NCBI GenBank assembly: GCA_016124805.1 | Contig: WGND01000003.1 | Span: 520,464-584,463 of the forward strand | Direction: 5' to 3' | From: Hyphomicrobiales bacterium | GTDB lineage: Bacteria; Pseudomonadota; Alphaproteobacteria; Parvibaculales; Parvibaculaceae | Length of the DNA: 64,000 bases | In this document: positions 9,355-19,430 of the stretch, one piece after another | Layout: each line of letters begins with the position of its first letter | Numbering within the stretch: the first letter of the stretch is position 1 | Notes under the pieces: generated by a model | Told to the model about the DNA's origin: nothing | The model's database searches: none | The model's input: only the letters and a program-made list of their open reading frames with translations | Position numbers and translations under genes: made by a program

Positions 9355-10305
9355 GTGACCGAAGCTTTCACAACGCAAGGCGCCATTCTTATTGCAGGGC
9401 CGACGGCAAGCGGCAAGTCCGCGCTTGCCATGGCGCTGGCAGAACGGCTGGGCGGGGAAATCGTCAATGCCGACAGTATGCAGGTCTATGCGCCGATGCG
9501 GGTGCTGACGGCACGGCCTGATGCGCGCGACGAAGCTGCCGTCCCGCACCATCTTTACGGCATGCTGGCAGCCGATGCGCGCTGTTCGGCCGGGCGCTGG
9601 GCGGTGATGGCCGCGAAAGTGATTGAAGAGATTGAGGGGCGCAGCCATGTGCCGATCATTGTTGGCGGCACGGGGCTCTATTTCAAGGCGCTGAGCGAGG
9701 GGCTCTCGCCGATCCCGCAGGTGCCCGATGAGGTGCGCGCGGCGGCGCGGGCCGATGTCGCCGAGGCGGGGCCAAGGGCCCATGACCTGTTGGCCGCACT
9801 TGATCCTGATCTGGCGCAGAGCATTCGCCCGAGTGATCCGCAGCGCATTGCGCGCGGCATTGAGGTGGCGCGCGCGACGGGTCGGCCGCTCTCGGCCTGG
9901 CAGAAGGAACCGCCCGAACCGCTGATTGAGGGACGGATCGCCCGGATTGTGCTCGCCCCGGAGCGGGCATGGCTGCATGAACGCTGTGACCGGCGTTTTG
10001 CCCTGATGGTGGGCGCCGGGGCGCTGGATGAGGCAGCCGCCATGGCCCGTCTTGACGTTGATCCCATGCTGCCGGCCATGAAAGCGCTGGGCCTGCGCCC
10101 GCTGATTGCGCATCTGGCCGGGGAGACAAGCCTTGAAGAGGCTGTGGCCGCCGGCAAGGCGGAGACGCGGCGCTATGCAAAACGGCAGGAAACCTGGTTT
10201 CGTACTCAGATGATTGCGTGGAATGCCTTTTTTGAGCAAGATTCGGAAAGCCTTAAGGCGAAAATCTTCTCATTTATTGACGATTTCGGGTTGACCCGGT
10301 CCTGA
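9355..10305 (+). CDS. miaA: tRNA dimethylallyltransferase
   Basis: Transfers the dimethylallyl group from DMAPP to A37 of tRNAs that read UNN codons. The 316-aa protein starts at GTG and has P-loop GPTASGKS at residues 15-22, VNADSMQVYAPMRVLTARP (substrate Asp), VPHHLYGML, VGGTGLYFKAL and, near the C-terminus, YAKRQETWFR, all diagnostic of MiaA. It is divergent from serB. A short GGGGGG-CTTT-GCCCCC palindrome lies in the gap. Confidence 0.95.
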   Translation: MTEAFTTQGAILIAGPTASGKSALAMALAERLGGEIVNADSMQVYAPMRVLTARPDARDEAAVPHHLYGMLAADARCSAGRWAVMAAKVIEEIEGRSHVPIIVGGTGLYFKALSEGLSPIPQVPDEVRAAARADVAEAGPRAHDLLAALDPDLAQSIRPSDPQRIARGIEVARATGRPLSAWQKEPPEPLIEGRIARIVLAPERAWLHERCDRRFALMVGAGALDEAAAMARLDVDPMLPAMKALGLRPLIAHLAGETSLEEAVAAGKAETRRYAKRQETWFRTQMIAWNAFFEQDSESLKAKIFSFIDDFGLTRS

Positions 10306-10351
10306 TGGGCGGCTAGGTTGCGCTCGCTTTTGAGGTTGCCCCTTTGCGTCC

Positions 10352-10370
10352 GCCCCGGCTTGTCCGGGGC
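10352..10370. repeat. Short extragenic palindrome upstream of ilvB
   Basis: GCCCCGG-CTTGT-CCGGGGC inside the 124-bp gap between miaA and ilvB. Palindromes of this type are scattered in many alphaproteobacterial genomes. It lacks a T-run on either side, so it is more likely an extragenic repeat than a terminator. Confidence 0.5.
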
Positions 10371-10453
10371 TTCCACGTTTTGAAGGGCCGGTTCAGGGGC
10401 ATGGATGGCCCGAATGACCGGGCCAGAACATGATGAGCTACAGGAATACGAAA

Positions 10454-12211
10454 ATGGCTGCCCAGACGATGACAGGCGCGGAAATTGTGATCAATGCACT
10501 GGTTGACCAGGGCGTCGATACGATTTTTGGCTATCCGGGCGGCGCGGTGCTGCCGATCTATGATGCGCTGTTCCAGCAGAACAAGATCCGCCACATTCTC
10601 GTCCGCCATGAGCAGGGCGCGGTCCATGCCGCCGAGGGCTATGCGCGCTCGACGGGCAAGCCCGGCGTTGTGCTGGTGACGTCAGGCCCCGGCGCGACCA
10701 ATGCCGTGACGGGTCTGGCCGACGCGCTGATGGATTCCATTCCGCTGATCTGCCTGACAGGGCAGGTGCCAACCCATCTGATCGGCTCGGACGCGTTTCA
10801 GGAATGTGACACGGTCGGCATCACGCGCCATTGCACCAAGCATAACTGGCTGGTGAAGTCGGTCGATGATCTGGGTCGCATCATGCATGAGGCTTTTTAT
10901 GTCGCGACGAATGGCCGTCCCGGTCCGGTCGTCATCGACATTCCGAAGGATATCCAGTTCCAGTCGGCGGAATATGCGGGCATGCAGAATGTCGCGCACA
11001 AGACCTATCGTCCGCGCGTGAAGGGCGACATTGAAGCCATTCGCGAGGCGCTTGAGCTGATTGCCAATGCCAAAAAGCCGATCTTCTATACCGGCGGCGG
11101 CGTCATCAATTCAGGCCCTGTCGCCAGCCAGCTGCTGCGCGATTTCGTGCAGCTGACGGGCTTTCCGATCACATCGACGCTGATGGGCCTTGGCGCTTAT
11201 CCGGCCAGCGGCAAGAACTGGCTTGGCATGCTCGGCATGCATGGCACCTTTGAAGCCAATAATGCCATGCATGATTGCGATGTCATGATCAATATCGGGG
11301 CGCGGTTTGATGACCGCGTGACGGGGCGTCTTGACGCTTTCGCGCCCAATTCGAAGAAAATCCATATCGATATCGATGCCTCGTCGATCAACAAGAATGT
11401 GCGTGTTGATGTCGGCATTATCGGCGATTGCGCCCATGTGCTGGAAGACATGATCCGCCTCTACAAGGCCAAGGCGATCCGGCCTGACAAGGCGGCGCTG
11501 GCAGACTGGTGGAAGCAGATCGATGTCTGGCGTGATCGCAAGTCGCTCTCCTACAAGGCGTCCGACGAGGTCATCAAGCCGCAATATGCCATTCAGCGCC
11601 TGCATGAGCTGAGCAAGGGACGCGACACCTATATCACGACCGAAGTGGGTCAGCACCAGATGTGGGCGGCACAGCATTTCCCCTTTGAAAAACCCAATCA
11701 CTGGATGACATCGGGTGGTCTGGGCACGATGGGCTATGGCCTGCCGGCAGCTGTCGGTGTGCAAATCGCGCATCCCGACGCGCTGGTCATCGACATTGCG
11801 GGCGAAGCCTCGATCCAGATGTGCATGCAGGAAATCTCGACGGCGGTGCAGTTCATGCTGCCGGTCAAGATTTTCATCCTGAACAATGAATATATGGGCA
11901 TGGTGCGCCAGTGGCAGGAACTGCTGCATGGCGGGCGCTATTCGCACAGCTATTCGGAGTCGCTGCCCGACTTTGTGAAGCTTGCCGAGGCCTATGGCGC
12001 CACGGGCATTCGCGCCAGCACGCCGGGCGAGCTGGATGCGAAAATCCAGCAGATGTTCGATACGCCCGGGCCGGTCATTTTTGACTGTCTGGTCGACAAG
12101 AAAGAGAACTGCTACCCGATGATCCCCTCGGGGGCGGCGCATAATGAAATGATCCTTGCCGATGATGAGGATAGTGCGAGTGTGAGCGAAGAGGGCAAAA
12201 TGCTCGTATGA
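10454..12211 (+). CDS. ilvB: Acetolactate synthase large (catalytic) subunit
   Basis: ThDP-dependent first common step of valine, leucine and isoleucine synthesis. The 585-aa protein starts TMTGAEIVINALVDQGVDTI and has the catalytic Glu segment VRHEQGAVHAAEG, TSGPGATNAVTG, a central FAD-binding domain and a C-terminal ThDP/Mg segment around GDIAGEASIQM-type residues and NNEYMGMVRQWQE. The ATG at 10454 has AGGA at suitable spacing; ATGs at 10430 and 10433 would add a few residues. It is followed by ilvH and ilvC in the same direction. Confidence 0.95.
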   Translation: MAAQTMTGAEIVINALVDQGVDTIFGYPGGAVLPIYDALFQQNKIRHILVRHEQGAVHAAEGYARSTGKPGVVLVTSGPGATNAVTGLADALMDSIPLICLTGQVPTHLIGSDAFQECDTVGITRHCTKHNWLVKSVDDLGRIMHEAFYVATNGRPGPVVIDIPKDIQFQSAEYAGMQNVAHKTYRPRVKGDIEAIREALELIANAKKPIFYTGGGVINSGPVASQLLRDFVQLTGFPITSTLMGLGAYPASGKNWLGMLGMHGTFEANNAMHDCDVMINIGARFDDRVTGRLDAFAPNSKKIHIDIDASSINKNVRVDVGIIGDCAHVLEDMIRLYKAKAIRPDKAALADWWKQIDVWRDRKSLSYKASDEVIKPQYAIQRLHELSKGRDTYITTEVGQHQMWAAQHFPFEKPNHWMTSGGLGTMGYGLPAAVGVQIAHPDALVIDIAGEASIQMCMQEISTAVQFMLPVKIFILNNEYMGMVRQWQELLHGGRYSHSYSESLPDFVKLAEAYGATGIRASTPGELDAKIQQMFDTPGPVIFDCLVDKKENCYPMIPSGAAHNEMILADDEDSASVSEEGKMLV

Positions 12212-12223
12212 ACAGGCTGTTGC

Positions 12224-12290
12224 CCCTCACCCTCCCGCTTCGCGGGTCCCTCCCTTTCCCCATGGGGGAGAGGGTCAGGGGTGGGGCGAT
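12224..12290. repeat. Extragenic palindromic repeat between ilvB and ilvH
   Basis: CCCCTCACCCTCCC on one side and GGGGAGAGGGTCAGGGGT on the other form a long imperfect inverted repeat around a small CGCTTCGCG hairpin. This looks like a dispersed extragenic element inside the ilv operon rather than a terminator: no T-run follows, only an A-run. Confidence 0.6.
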
Positions 12291-12338
12291 CACAAAAAAA
12301 CCTTTCCAGTCCGCCCTAATCCCAATACAGAGACGCTT

Positions 12339-12851
12339 ATGAACGCTGAGAACAAGGTCGAACGGCACACAATGGCCGTCCTCGTGGATAATGAGGCGGG
12401 TGTGCTTGCGCGCGTCATCGGCCTGTTTTCAGGTCGTGGCTACAATATTGAAAGCCTGACGGTGGCCGAGGTCGATCAGGCCGAGCACACATCGCGCATT
12501 ACCGTGGTGACCACGGGCACGCCGATGGTGATTGAGCAGATCAAGGCGCAGCTTGACCGTATCGTGCCGGTGCACAAGGTCGTGGACCTGACCACCGAGA
12601 CGCATGCGATTGAGCGTGAAATGGCCATGGTGAAGGTGGCGGGCACAGGCGAGAAGCGCGTCGAAGCGCTGCGTCTGTCGGATGCCTTCCGTGCCCGCGT
12701 GATTGATACGACGCACACGTCCTTTGTTTTTGAAGTGACGGGGACGCCGGAAAAGATCGATGCCTTTATCGGGCTGATGCGCCCGCTGGGGCTGGTGGAT
12801 GTGTCGCGTACCGGGGTTGTCGCCATCGCGCGCGGCCCGGAAGCGATGTGA
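12339..12851 (+). CDS. ilvH: Acetolactate synthase small (regulatory) subunit
   Basis: ACT-domain regulatory partner of IlvB that confers valine feedback, 170 aa. The N-terminal ACT domain reads MAVLVDNEAGVLARVIGLFS, then GYNIESLTVAEVD and the RITVVTTG strand. The C-terminal half has REMAMVKVAG and LRPLGLVDVSRTGVVAIARG, typical for the family. It follows ilvB with a repeat-filled 127-bp gap and precedes ilvC by 59 bp. Confidence 0.94.
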   Translation: MNAENKVERHTMAVLVDNEAGVLARVIGLFSGRGYNIESLTVAEVDQAEHTSRITVVTTGTPMVIEQIKAQLDRIVPVHKVVDLTTETHAIEREMAMVKVAGTGEKRVEALRLSDAFRARVIDTTHTSFVFEVTGTPEKIDAFIGLMRPLGLVDVSRTGVVAIARGPEAM

Positions 12852-12883
12852 GCATATTGAAGCCCTCTCCAAAGAGCGGGTGA

Positions 12884-13930
<1,047 letters not shown>

Positions 13931-13952
13931 GCCATCAGGCTTGCCTGGATCA

Positions 13953-13984
13953 GGGCCTCCTGCGGCAACGCAGGGGGCCTTTTT
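13953..13984 (+). terminator. Rho-independent terminator after ilvC
   Basis: Stem GGCCTCCTGCG, loop GCAA, stem CGCAGGGGGCC, followed by TTTTT. Confidence 0.88.
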
Positions 13985-14118
13985 CATGGCGGCATGACAG
14001 GGCAGGGGCTGGGGCCTATAATAGCCACAATAAAAATAGTGTCTTTTCGCGAAAGCCCTCAGAATCAAAAGCCTTTCGGGAAACTGCGTCGGTTTGGCAC
14101 TTGACCCAAAAAGTAAGA

Positions 14119-14151
14119 ATGATTATCACTAGCCACTAATATGATAATCAT
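14119..14151. promoter_or_regulatory. Fur-type iron box upstream of the iron-uptake pair
   Basis: ATGATTATCA at 14119-14128 and TGATAATCAT at 14142-14151 form a perfect inverted repeat spaced by 13 bp. The right half alone (ATGATAATCAT) is itself palindromic, as in classical Fur boxes. The site lies 15 bp before the cupredoxin start, so iron-dependent repression of the operon is inferred. Confidence 0.7.
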
Positions 14152-14165
14152 TCGCAGGAATTAAA

Positions 14166-14546
14166 ATGAACAAGATGGTCCTTATCGGCGGCGCAGCTCT
14201 GGTCGCCGTGGCTGTGGTTGCCGGTGTGATGCTTTCCGGTCGTGAGACAGACGGCTCTGAAACCGTGGCGGCGAACGATGAAACGCCGACGGTGGAAATC
14301 AGCATCGAGAACCATCTCTTCTCGCCTGCCGAGGTTGAGCTTCCGGCTGACCAGAAGGTGAAGCTCGTGATCAAGAATCTGGACCCGACTCCAGAGGAAT
14401 TTGAATCCCATGAATTGAACCGCGAGAAGATCATCGCTGGCAATTCGGAAGGCGTGATCTATGTCGGTCCCTTGAAGGCGGGGACCTATCCTTTCTATGG
14501 CGAGTTTAATGAAGACACCGCCCAGGGAAAGATCATCGTCAAATAA
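14166..14546 (+). CDS. Cupredoxin-domain periplasmic iron-uptake protein (EfeO/P19-like partner of FTR1)
   Basis: 126-aa protein with an N-terminal membrane anchor or signal (residues 4-24) and one cupredoxin-like domain: EISIENHLFSPAEVELPADQ, VIKNLDPTPEEFESHELNRE, and YPFYGEFNEDTAQGKIIVK at the end. Such single-domain proteins precede FTR1 permeases and are thought to bind or oxidise ferrous iron outside the membrane. It is followed 40 bp later by the permease and preceded by a Fur-like palindrome. It lacks the M75 peptidase-like domain of full EfeO. Confidence 0.82.
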   Translation: MNKMVLIGGAALVAVAVVAGVMLSGRETDGSETVAANDETPTVEISIENHLFSPAEVELPADQKVKLVIKNLDPTPEEFESHELNREKIIAGNSEGVIYVGPLKAGTYPFYGEFNEDTAQGKIIVK

Positions 14547-14586
14547 TGACAGCGTGAAACGCTGAGCCCCTCAAAAGGATTTTCCC

Positions 14587-15420
14587 ATGCTTGCGACACT
14601 CATCATCGTTTTCCGTGAAGTCATTGAGGCGGCGCTCGTTCTGAGCATTGTCGCGGCGGCGACCGCCGGTGTGGCTCATCGCAATCGCTGGCTGGCGATC
14701 GGTGTGGGCGCGGGCCTCACCGGTGCTGTTATCGTGGCGGCTTTTGCCGGCAGGATTTCGTCTTCGCTGGAAGGCTCAGGCCAGGAAATCTTCAATGCGA
14801 GCGTTCTCTTTCTCGCGGTGCTGATGCTGGGCTGGCACAATGTGTGGATGGGCCGTCATGGCCGCGAACTGGCCATGGAAATGAATGCAGTCGGCAAAGC
14901 CGTGTCGACTGGTGCGCGGCCACTCTATGCCGTGGCCATTGCGGTGGGTGTCGCCATTCTTCGTGAAGGGTCGGAAGTTGTTCTCTTTCTTTATGGCATT
15001 GCCAGCACGGGCGTTGATGGCGCAAATCTGCTGGCGGGCGGTCTTGCCGGTCTGGTAATCGGCGCGGCGCTGGGCTTTGCGCTCTATAAGGGCCTCGTCA
15101 ATCTGTCGACCAAGATGCTCTTTGGCGTGACGAGCTGGCTGATCCTGCTGCTGGCGGCGGGGATGGCTGCGACGGGTGCCAAATATCTCGTGCAGGCCGG
15201 CATTCTTTCGGCCATGGGCCCGGCGCTTTGGGACACAAGCTGGCTTCTGGATGACTCATCTGTCTTCGGCAAGATGATCCATGTGCTGACCGGCTATGCC
15301 GCGCGGCCCCTGCCGATCCAGCTGATCTTCTATGTCGTGACGCTTGTCGGTATCGGCACCATGATGAAGCTCTTTGGAAGCGCCCCCAGCACGAACAACA
15401 AGAAAACCGTGCTGGCCTGA
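14587..15420 (+). CDS. FTR1-family high-affinity iron permease (EfeU-like)
   Basis: Polytopic inner-membrane iron transporter, 277 aa with about seven hydrophobic helices. The two REXXE iron-translocation motifs are present: FREVIEAAL at about residues 9-17 and LREGSEVVLF near residue 120. The cupredoxin gene upstream and the Fur-like box support iron uptake under iron limitation. A bidirectional terminator follows. Confidence 0.92.
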   Translation: MLATLIIVFREVIEAALVLSIVAAATAGVAHRNRWLAIGVGAGLTGAVIVAAFAGRISSSLEGSGQEIFNASVLFLAVLMLGWHNVWMGRHGRELAMEMNAVGKAVSTGARPLYAVAIAVGVAILREGSEVVLFLYGIASTGVDGANLLAGGLAGLVIGAALGFALYKGLVNLSTKMLFGVTSWLILLLAAGMAATGAKYLVQAGILSAMGPALWDTSWLLDDSSVFGKMIHVLTGYAARPLPIQLIFYVVTLVGIGTMMKLFGSAPSTNNKKTVLA

Positions 15421-15441
15421 TCAGGCGATTGTCACAACAAC

Positions 15442-15480
15442 AAAGGCGCTCATTCCAGATGGATTGGGCGCCTTTTTTTT
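15442..15480. terminator. Bidirectional terminator between iron permease and CDF exporter
   Basis: AAAGGCGC and GGCGCCTTT flank a 17-nt loop; a T-run of eight follows on the plus strand. The two flanking genes converge here. Confidence 0.75.
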
Positions 15481-16381
15481 AATGCGCGTGTTTGTCGGGG
15501 CAGTCGCCGCCTTCGATCTGGATGGTGGCGTGTTCGATGTCAAAGCGCCCGGCGAGGCGGGATTTGAGGTCAGCCAGTGTCTGTGTCGCATCGGCATCCT
15601 TGCGGAGTGTGGCATGCAGGGTGACGAGCGCCTTTGACGAACTCAGCGACCAGGCATGGATATGATGGATGTCGGTGACGCCGCTGACATTGGCGATGAG
15701 ATCCTGCGCGATGGTTTCAGGCTCGGTGCCGGGCGGTGTGCCCTCCATGAGGATGTGGGCTGACTGGCGTGTGATGCTCCAGGCGCTGCGCGCGATCAGC
15801 AGCGCGACAATGACGGAGAGGATCGGGTCAATTGCCATGAAGCCAGTCGCCATGATGATGGCGGCGGCGACGATGGCGGCCACCGAGCCGAGCAGGTCGC
15901 CCAGCACATGCAGCGCGGCGCCGCGAATGTTGAGGTTGTCCTCGCCCCCATGCAGCATGAAGAAGGAGACGACATTGACCGCCAGACCCGCCATGGCGAC
16001 CCAGAGCATGATGCCGCCGAGCACCGGCTGGGGATCGGCGATGCGCATGCCGGCTTCAAAGATGATCCAGACGACAAGCGCCAGCATGGCGATGCCATTG
16101 ACGAAGGCGGCGAGAATTTCGGCGCGTTGATAGCCATAGGAGCGGGCCGTGTCGGCCGGTTTTCTGGTCAGGCGCAGGGCAAGCCAGGCCATGAGCAGGG
16201 CGCCGGTGTCGGTGAGCATGTGGCCGGCGTCCGCAATGAGCGCCAGCGAGCCCGCATAAAGGCCGCCCAGCACTTCGATGAACATGAAGCTGCCCGTGAT
16301 CCACATGGCGATCAGGACACGGCGTTCATTGCCTGGCGCGTGATCATGGTCATGTGCATGGCTGTGATGGTGGGCGCTCAT
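15479..16381 (-). CDS. Cation diffusion facilitator metal exporter (CzcD/ZitB-like)
   Basis: Proton-driven efflux of divalent metals (Zn, Co, Cd or Ni) across the inner membrane, 300 aa. A His-rich N-terminus (HHHSHAHDHDH), six transmembrane helices with the metal-site residues in ADAGHMLTDTGALL (helix II) and HVLGDLLGSVAAI (helix V), and a cytoplasmic C-terminal domain (HIHAWSLSSSKALVTLHATL) define the family. Its start overlaps the stop of the ArsR-type regulator by 4 bp, so the two form a metal-responsive operon. Confidence 0.93.
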   Translation of the reverse strand: MSAHHHSHAHDHDHAPGNERRVLIAMWITGSFMFIEVLGGLYAGSLALIADAGHMLTDTGALLMAWLALRLTRKPADTARSYGYQRAEILAAFVNGIAMLALVVWIIFEAGMRIADPQPVLGGIMLWVAMAGLAVNVVSFFMLHGGEDNLNIRGAALHVLGDLLGSVAAIVAAAIIMATGFMAIDPILSVIVALLIARSAWSITRQSAHILMEGTPPGTEPETIAQDLIANVSGVTDIHHIHAWSLSSSKALVTLHATLRKDADATQTLADLKSRLAGRFDIEHATIQIEGGDCPDKHAH

Positions 16382-16725
16382 TCGGGGTCCTCATTCACAT
16401 GCGCGATCATGTCGGCGATGACGCGCGATACATGGGCATCGTGGATTTTGTAGAATATCTGCTTGCCGCGCCGGTCTGCCGTGACGAGACGGGCAGCGCG
16501 CAGCAGACGCAGATGATGGCTGACGAGGGAGAGGGAGAGGCCGAGATTTTCGGCAATCTGCCCGACGGCGACGGGCTCGCCCAATGTTTCCACCACGATT
16601 TTCAGGCGGCTGGGATCGCCCAGCATCTTGAACATGTCGGCCAACTCGACGGCCTTGTCTTCGGCCAGTGTCAGCGGTTCGGCCAGTGCGGAAGCCGTAT
16701 GGGCATGGGCGGCAGGGCGGGACAT
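16378..16725 (-). CDS. ArsR/SmtB-family metal-sensing repressor
   Basis: 115-aa winged-helix repressor. The core reads [20 protein letters not shown], then [20 protein letters not shown] (recognition helix) and [20 protein letters not shown] (wing). His-containing ends (HAHTASA near the N-terminus and [18 protein letters not shown] at the C-terminus) fit the alpha-5 metal site of Zn-sensing SmtB/CzrA proteins. First gene of the operon with the CDF exporter; its operator lies 13 bp upstream. Confidence 0.92.
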   Translation of the reverse strand: MSRPAAHAHTASALAEPLTLAEDKAVELADMFKMLGDPSRLKIVVETLGEPVAVGQIAENLGLSLSLVSHHLRLLRAARLVTADRRGKQIFYKIHDAHVSRVIADMIAHVNEDPE

Positions 16726-16733
16726 ATTTCACC

Positions 16734-16759
16734 AACAGTTGAATATCTATTCAATTGTT
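16734..16759. promoter_or_regulatory. 12-2-12 operator of the ArsR/SmtB repressor
   Basis: AACAGTTGAATA, spacer TC, TATTCAATTGTT: two 12-bp arms that match at 11 of 12 positions, with the perfect core TTGAATATCTATTCAA at 16739-16754. This is the geometry known for SmtB, CzrA and relatives. It sits just upstream of the repressor start, so autoregulation is expected. Confidence 0.8.
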
Positions 16760-16843
16760 ATCAGATGTGTCGCGGCCTTGCAAGATGGTTCGGACAGGCC
16801 GGAATCCGTGATAAACCCCGGTCATATTGATTCAGGAGGCTCC

Positions 16844-18040
16844 ATGCGCATCGGCACCCCCCTTACAGCGTCGGCAACCCGCGTGATGCTGCTCGGCTCG
16901 GGCGAACTCGGCAAAGAGGTCGCCATTGAGTTGCAGCGCTATGGCGTGGAAGTGATCGCGGTGGATCGCTATGCCGATGCGCCGGCCATGCAGGTGGCGC
17001 ATCGCAGCCATGTGATTGCGATGAATGACGGCAAGGCGCTGAGGGCCCTGATCGAGCAGGAGCGCCCGCATCTGGTGGTGCCGGAGATCGAGGCCATCGC
17101 GACCGATATGCTGGCCGAGATCGAGGCGGAGGGGCTGGCGGAGGTGATTCCGACGGCGCGTGCCGCCCAGCTCACCATGAACCGCGAGGGCATTCGCTGT
17201 CTGGCGGCTGAAACACTCGGGCTGCCGACATCGCCCTATGCGTTTGCGTCCACCGCCGAAGAGCTGCGCGCCGCGGCAGACAGGATCGGCTATCCCTGTT
17301 TCGTAAAACCCGTCATGTCGTCTTCCGGCAAGGGGCAGAGCTATGTCGAAGCGCCTGATGCCGTTGCGGCAGCCTGGGAGGCTGCCATGTCGGGCGGGCG
17401 GGTCGAGCAGCCGCGCGTGATCGTCGAGGGCCGCATTGATTTTGACTATGAGATCACGCAGCTCACCGTGCGTGCCCAGGGGGCTGACGGCACCATCGAA
17501 ACGCATTTTTGCGCGCCGATCGGGCATCGGCAGGTGAAGGGCGATTATGTGGAAAGCTGGCAGCCGCAGGTGATGAGCCAAGCAGCGCTTGCCGCCGCGC
17601 GCGACATATCGGCCAGGGTGACTGCCGCGTTGGGCGGGCGCGGCCTTTTTGGTGTCGAGCTTTTCGTCAAAGGTGATCAGGTCTGGTTTTCCGAGGTGAG
17701 CCCGCGCCCGCATGACACCGGGCTGGTGACGCTTGTGACGCAATATCAGAGTGAGTTCGCGCTGCATGCCCGCGCCATTCTGGGGCTGCCGGTCTCGACG
17801 GAGCTGATGTCGGGCGGCGCGAGTGCGGTGATTTACGGCGGCATGGCGGCCAAGGGCATTGCCTATGAGGGGCTGGACGAGGCTTTGGCCCTGCCGGGCA
17901 CCGAGATCAGGCTTTTCGGCAAGCCGGAGGCCTTTGAGCGTCGCCGCATGGGGGTGGCGCTGGCGCGTGGTGCTGACGAGGCCGAGGTCCGGGCCCGGGC
18001 GCTGGCGGTGGCAGCCAAAATCTGCCCTGTTCGGGGCTGA
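16844..18040 (+). CDS. purT: Formate-dependent phosphoribosylglycinamide formyltransferase
   Basis: ATP-grasp enzyme that formylates GAR with formate and ATP in purine synthesis, 398 aa. It begins [20 protein letters not shown] and has [40 protein letters not shown], the nucleotide-binding [16 protein letters not shown] and [20 protein letters not shown] with the RPHDTG metal/ATP segment. GGAGG lies just before the chosen ATG at 16844. It stands alone between the metal-resistance operon and a LysR gene. Confidence 0.95.
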   Translation: MRIGTPLTASATRVMLLGSGELGKEVAIELQRYGVEVIAVDRYADAPAMQVAHRSHVIAMNDGKALRALIEQERPHLVVPEIEAIATDMLAEIEAEGLAEVIPTARAAQLTMNREGIRCLAAETLGLPTSPYAFASTAEELRAAADRIGYPCFVKPVMSSSGKGQSYVEAPDAVAAAWEAAMSGGRVEQPRVIVEGRIDFDYEITQLTVRAQGADGTIETHFCAPIGHRQVKGDYVESWQPQVMSQAALAAARDISARVTAALGGRGLFGVELFVKGDQVWFSEVSPRPHDTGLVTLVTQYQSEFALHARAILGLPVSTELMSGGASAVIYGGMAAKGIAYEGLDEALALPGTEIRLFGKPEAFERRRMGVALARGADEAEVRARALAVAAKICPVRG

Positions 18041-18164
18041 CCGGCGGAATTGCAAAACCGCTCAACGCTTTATGCAAAACCAACTTGCGAGCGGCTCTCA
18101 AGGGTCTATTCTGCATGTGCGCAATTCAGGGCTCATCCTGATTGCAAAAATGCAGTGATGACGC

Positions 18165-19127
18165 ATGAATTGGGATGATCTTCGCTATTTTCTGGCCGTT
18201 GCGGCAGCTGGCAGCCTGTCTGGCGCCGGGCAGCAACTGGGTGTGAACACCACCACGGTGCTGCGTCGCGTGGGGTCGCTTGAAGATGATCTGGGCACGC
18301 GCCTCTTTGAGCGGGAGCGGACGGGCTATCGCCTGACACCTTCGGGGGAAAAGCTCGCCGAGGCGCTGGAGCCTGTTGACCGGCGTCTGGCTGCCTTGCC
18401 GCGCGACTTTGTAGCGGATGACAAGGGCCGCGAGGCCGTGGTGCGGCTGGCGGCGGGGGATTCGATTGCCGCAGGGATCATTGCGCCCGAATATCCCTCA
18501 TTTCGCGAGCAGCATCCGGGCCTTGCGCTCGATATCGTGCCTGATCCGCGCATCTCGGCGGCGGGTGGCGGCGTGCCGCGTATTGGCAATCCGATGCGCG
18601 ATGTCGATCTGGCGCTGCGTCTGGCCCGTCCCACGCAGGGCGACATGCTGATGCGCAAGCTCGGCGATATGGGCTTTGGGCTTTATGCCTCGCCGGGGTA
18701 TCTGGCGGCGCGCGGGACACCCCAGCAGATGGGACAGATGAGTGACCATGACGTGATCGGTTTCTCGGAAGGGGAAACACCAATCGGCCCGGTCTGGTGG
18801 CTGTCGCGGGCGGAAAAGCCTGCCCATGTGGTGATGCGGGCTGCCAGCGACATGGCCCGGGCCGAGGCGGCGCGCGAGGGCATGGGGCTTGCCGCCTTGC
18901 CCTGCATCATGGCGGAGGGTGATGGGCGGCTGACACGCGTTTTCGGGCCGGAGATTATCGGGGCGCTGGAGATCTGGCTGATGGCGCGAAACGACCTGGC
19001 GCAGCTGGCCCATATCCGCGCCGTCATGGCCTTTATGGTGGAGGCGGTGAAGCAGCGGCGCGGTCGCCTGGAGGGGCGGCTGCATGATGTTACGGAACTG
19101 CCTGCACCCCAACGCGCAAACCCTTGA
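18165..19127 (+). CDS. LysR-family transcriptional regulator
   Basis: 320-aa regulator. The winged HTH fills residues 1-60 (NWDDLRYFLAVAAAGSLSGA, NTTTVLRRVGSLEDDLGTRL, FERERTGYRLTPSGEKLAEA). A substrate-binding domain follows with VRLAAGDSIAAGIIAPEYPS. The subgroup with a MNWDDLRYF start and the IG-P-WWLS segment often acts on a neighbouring gene; here no obvious target is adjacent. Ligand unknown. Confidence 0.9.
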   Translation: MNWDDLRYFLAVAAAGSLSGAGQQLGVNTTTVLRRVGSLEDDLGTRLFERERTGYRLTPSGEKLAEALEPVDRRLAALPRDFVADDKGREAVVRLAAGDSIAAGIIAPEYPSFREQHPGLALDIVPDPRISAAGGGVPRIGNPMRDVDLALRLARPTQGDMLMRKLGDMGFGLYASPGYLAARGTPQQMGQMSDHDVIGFSEGETPIGPVWWLSRAEKPAHVVMRAASDMARAEAAREGMGLAALPCIMAEGDGRLTRVFGPEIIGALEIWLMARNDLAQLAHIRAVMAFMVEAVKQRRGRLEGRLHDVTELPAPQRANP

Positions 19128-19430
19128 ATACTTGGCCGAAAACAGGCATGCCCATTGCCTTTTCTCAAAGATTCACAGTAAAAAGCATAGGAGGCATGGG
19201 GGGTGCCGATTCATCCGTTTTTTCTTGAGGAACCATCCCATCGGACGGCTTTTCAGAATAAGCAGACATAAACCCGAAAAATGCCTGTTGGGACGCAATC
19301 TGCCTCAGTTTGGTCCCAAAGTTTCGCATGCTGCATGTTGGTAGGTCATCTCTCCAACGCCCTGAATAATCTGGCACTTCGTCCAGAGGACTGACTTCTT
19401 AGGGTTGCGATCAAAGACCCGCCGGATTGA
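19128..19430. other. Gene-free gap upstream of leuA
   Basis: About 300 bp with no convincing ORF. An AGGAGG at 19189 is followed by ATG after one base and only nine codons, too close and too short to call a leader peptide. No clear terminator hairpin, attenuator or tRNA-like fold was found by eye. It probably holds the leuA promoter. Confidence 0.4.

Noticed and set aside
19189..19225. Leader peptide upstream of leuA
   Set aside because: Shine-Dalgarno-like AGGAGG is one base from the ATG, the ORF is nine codons without Leu codons, and no attenuator stems are evident.
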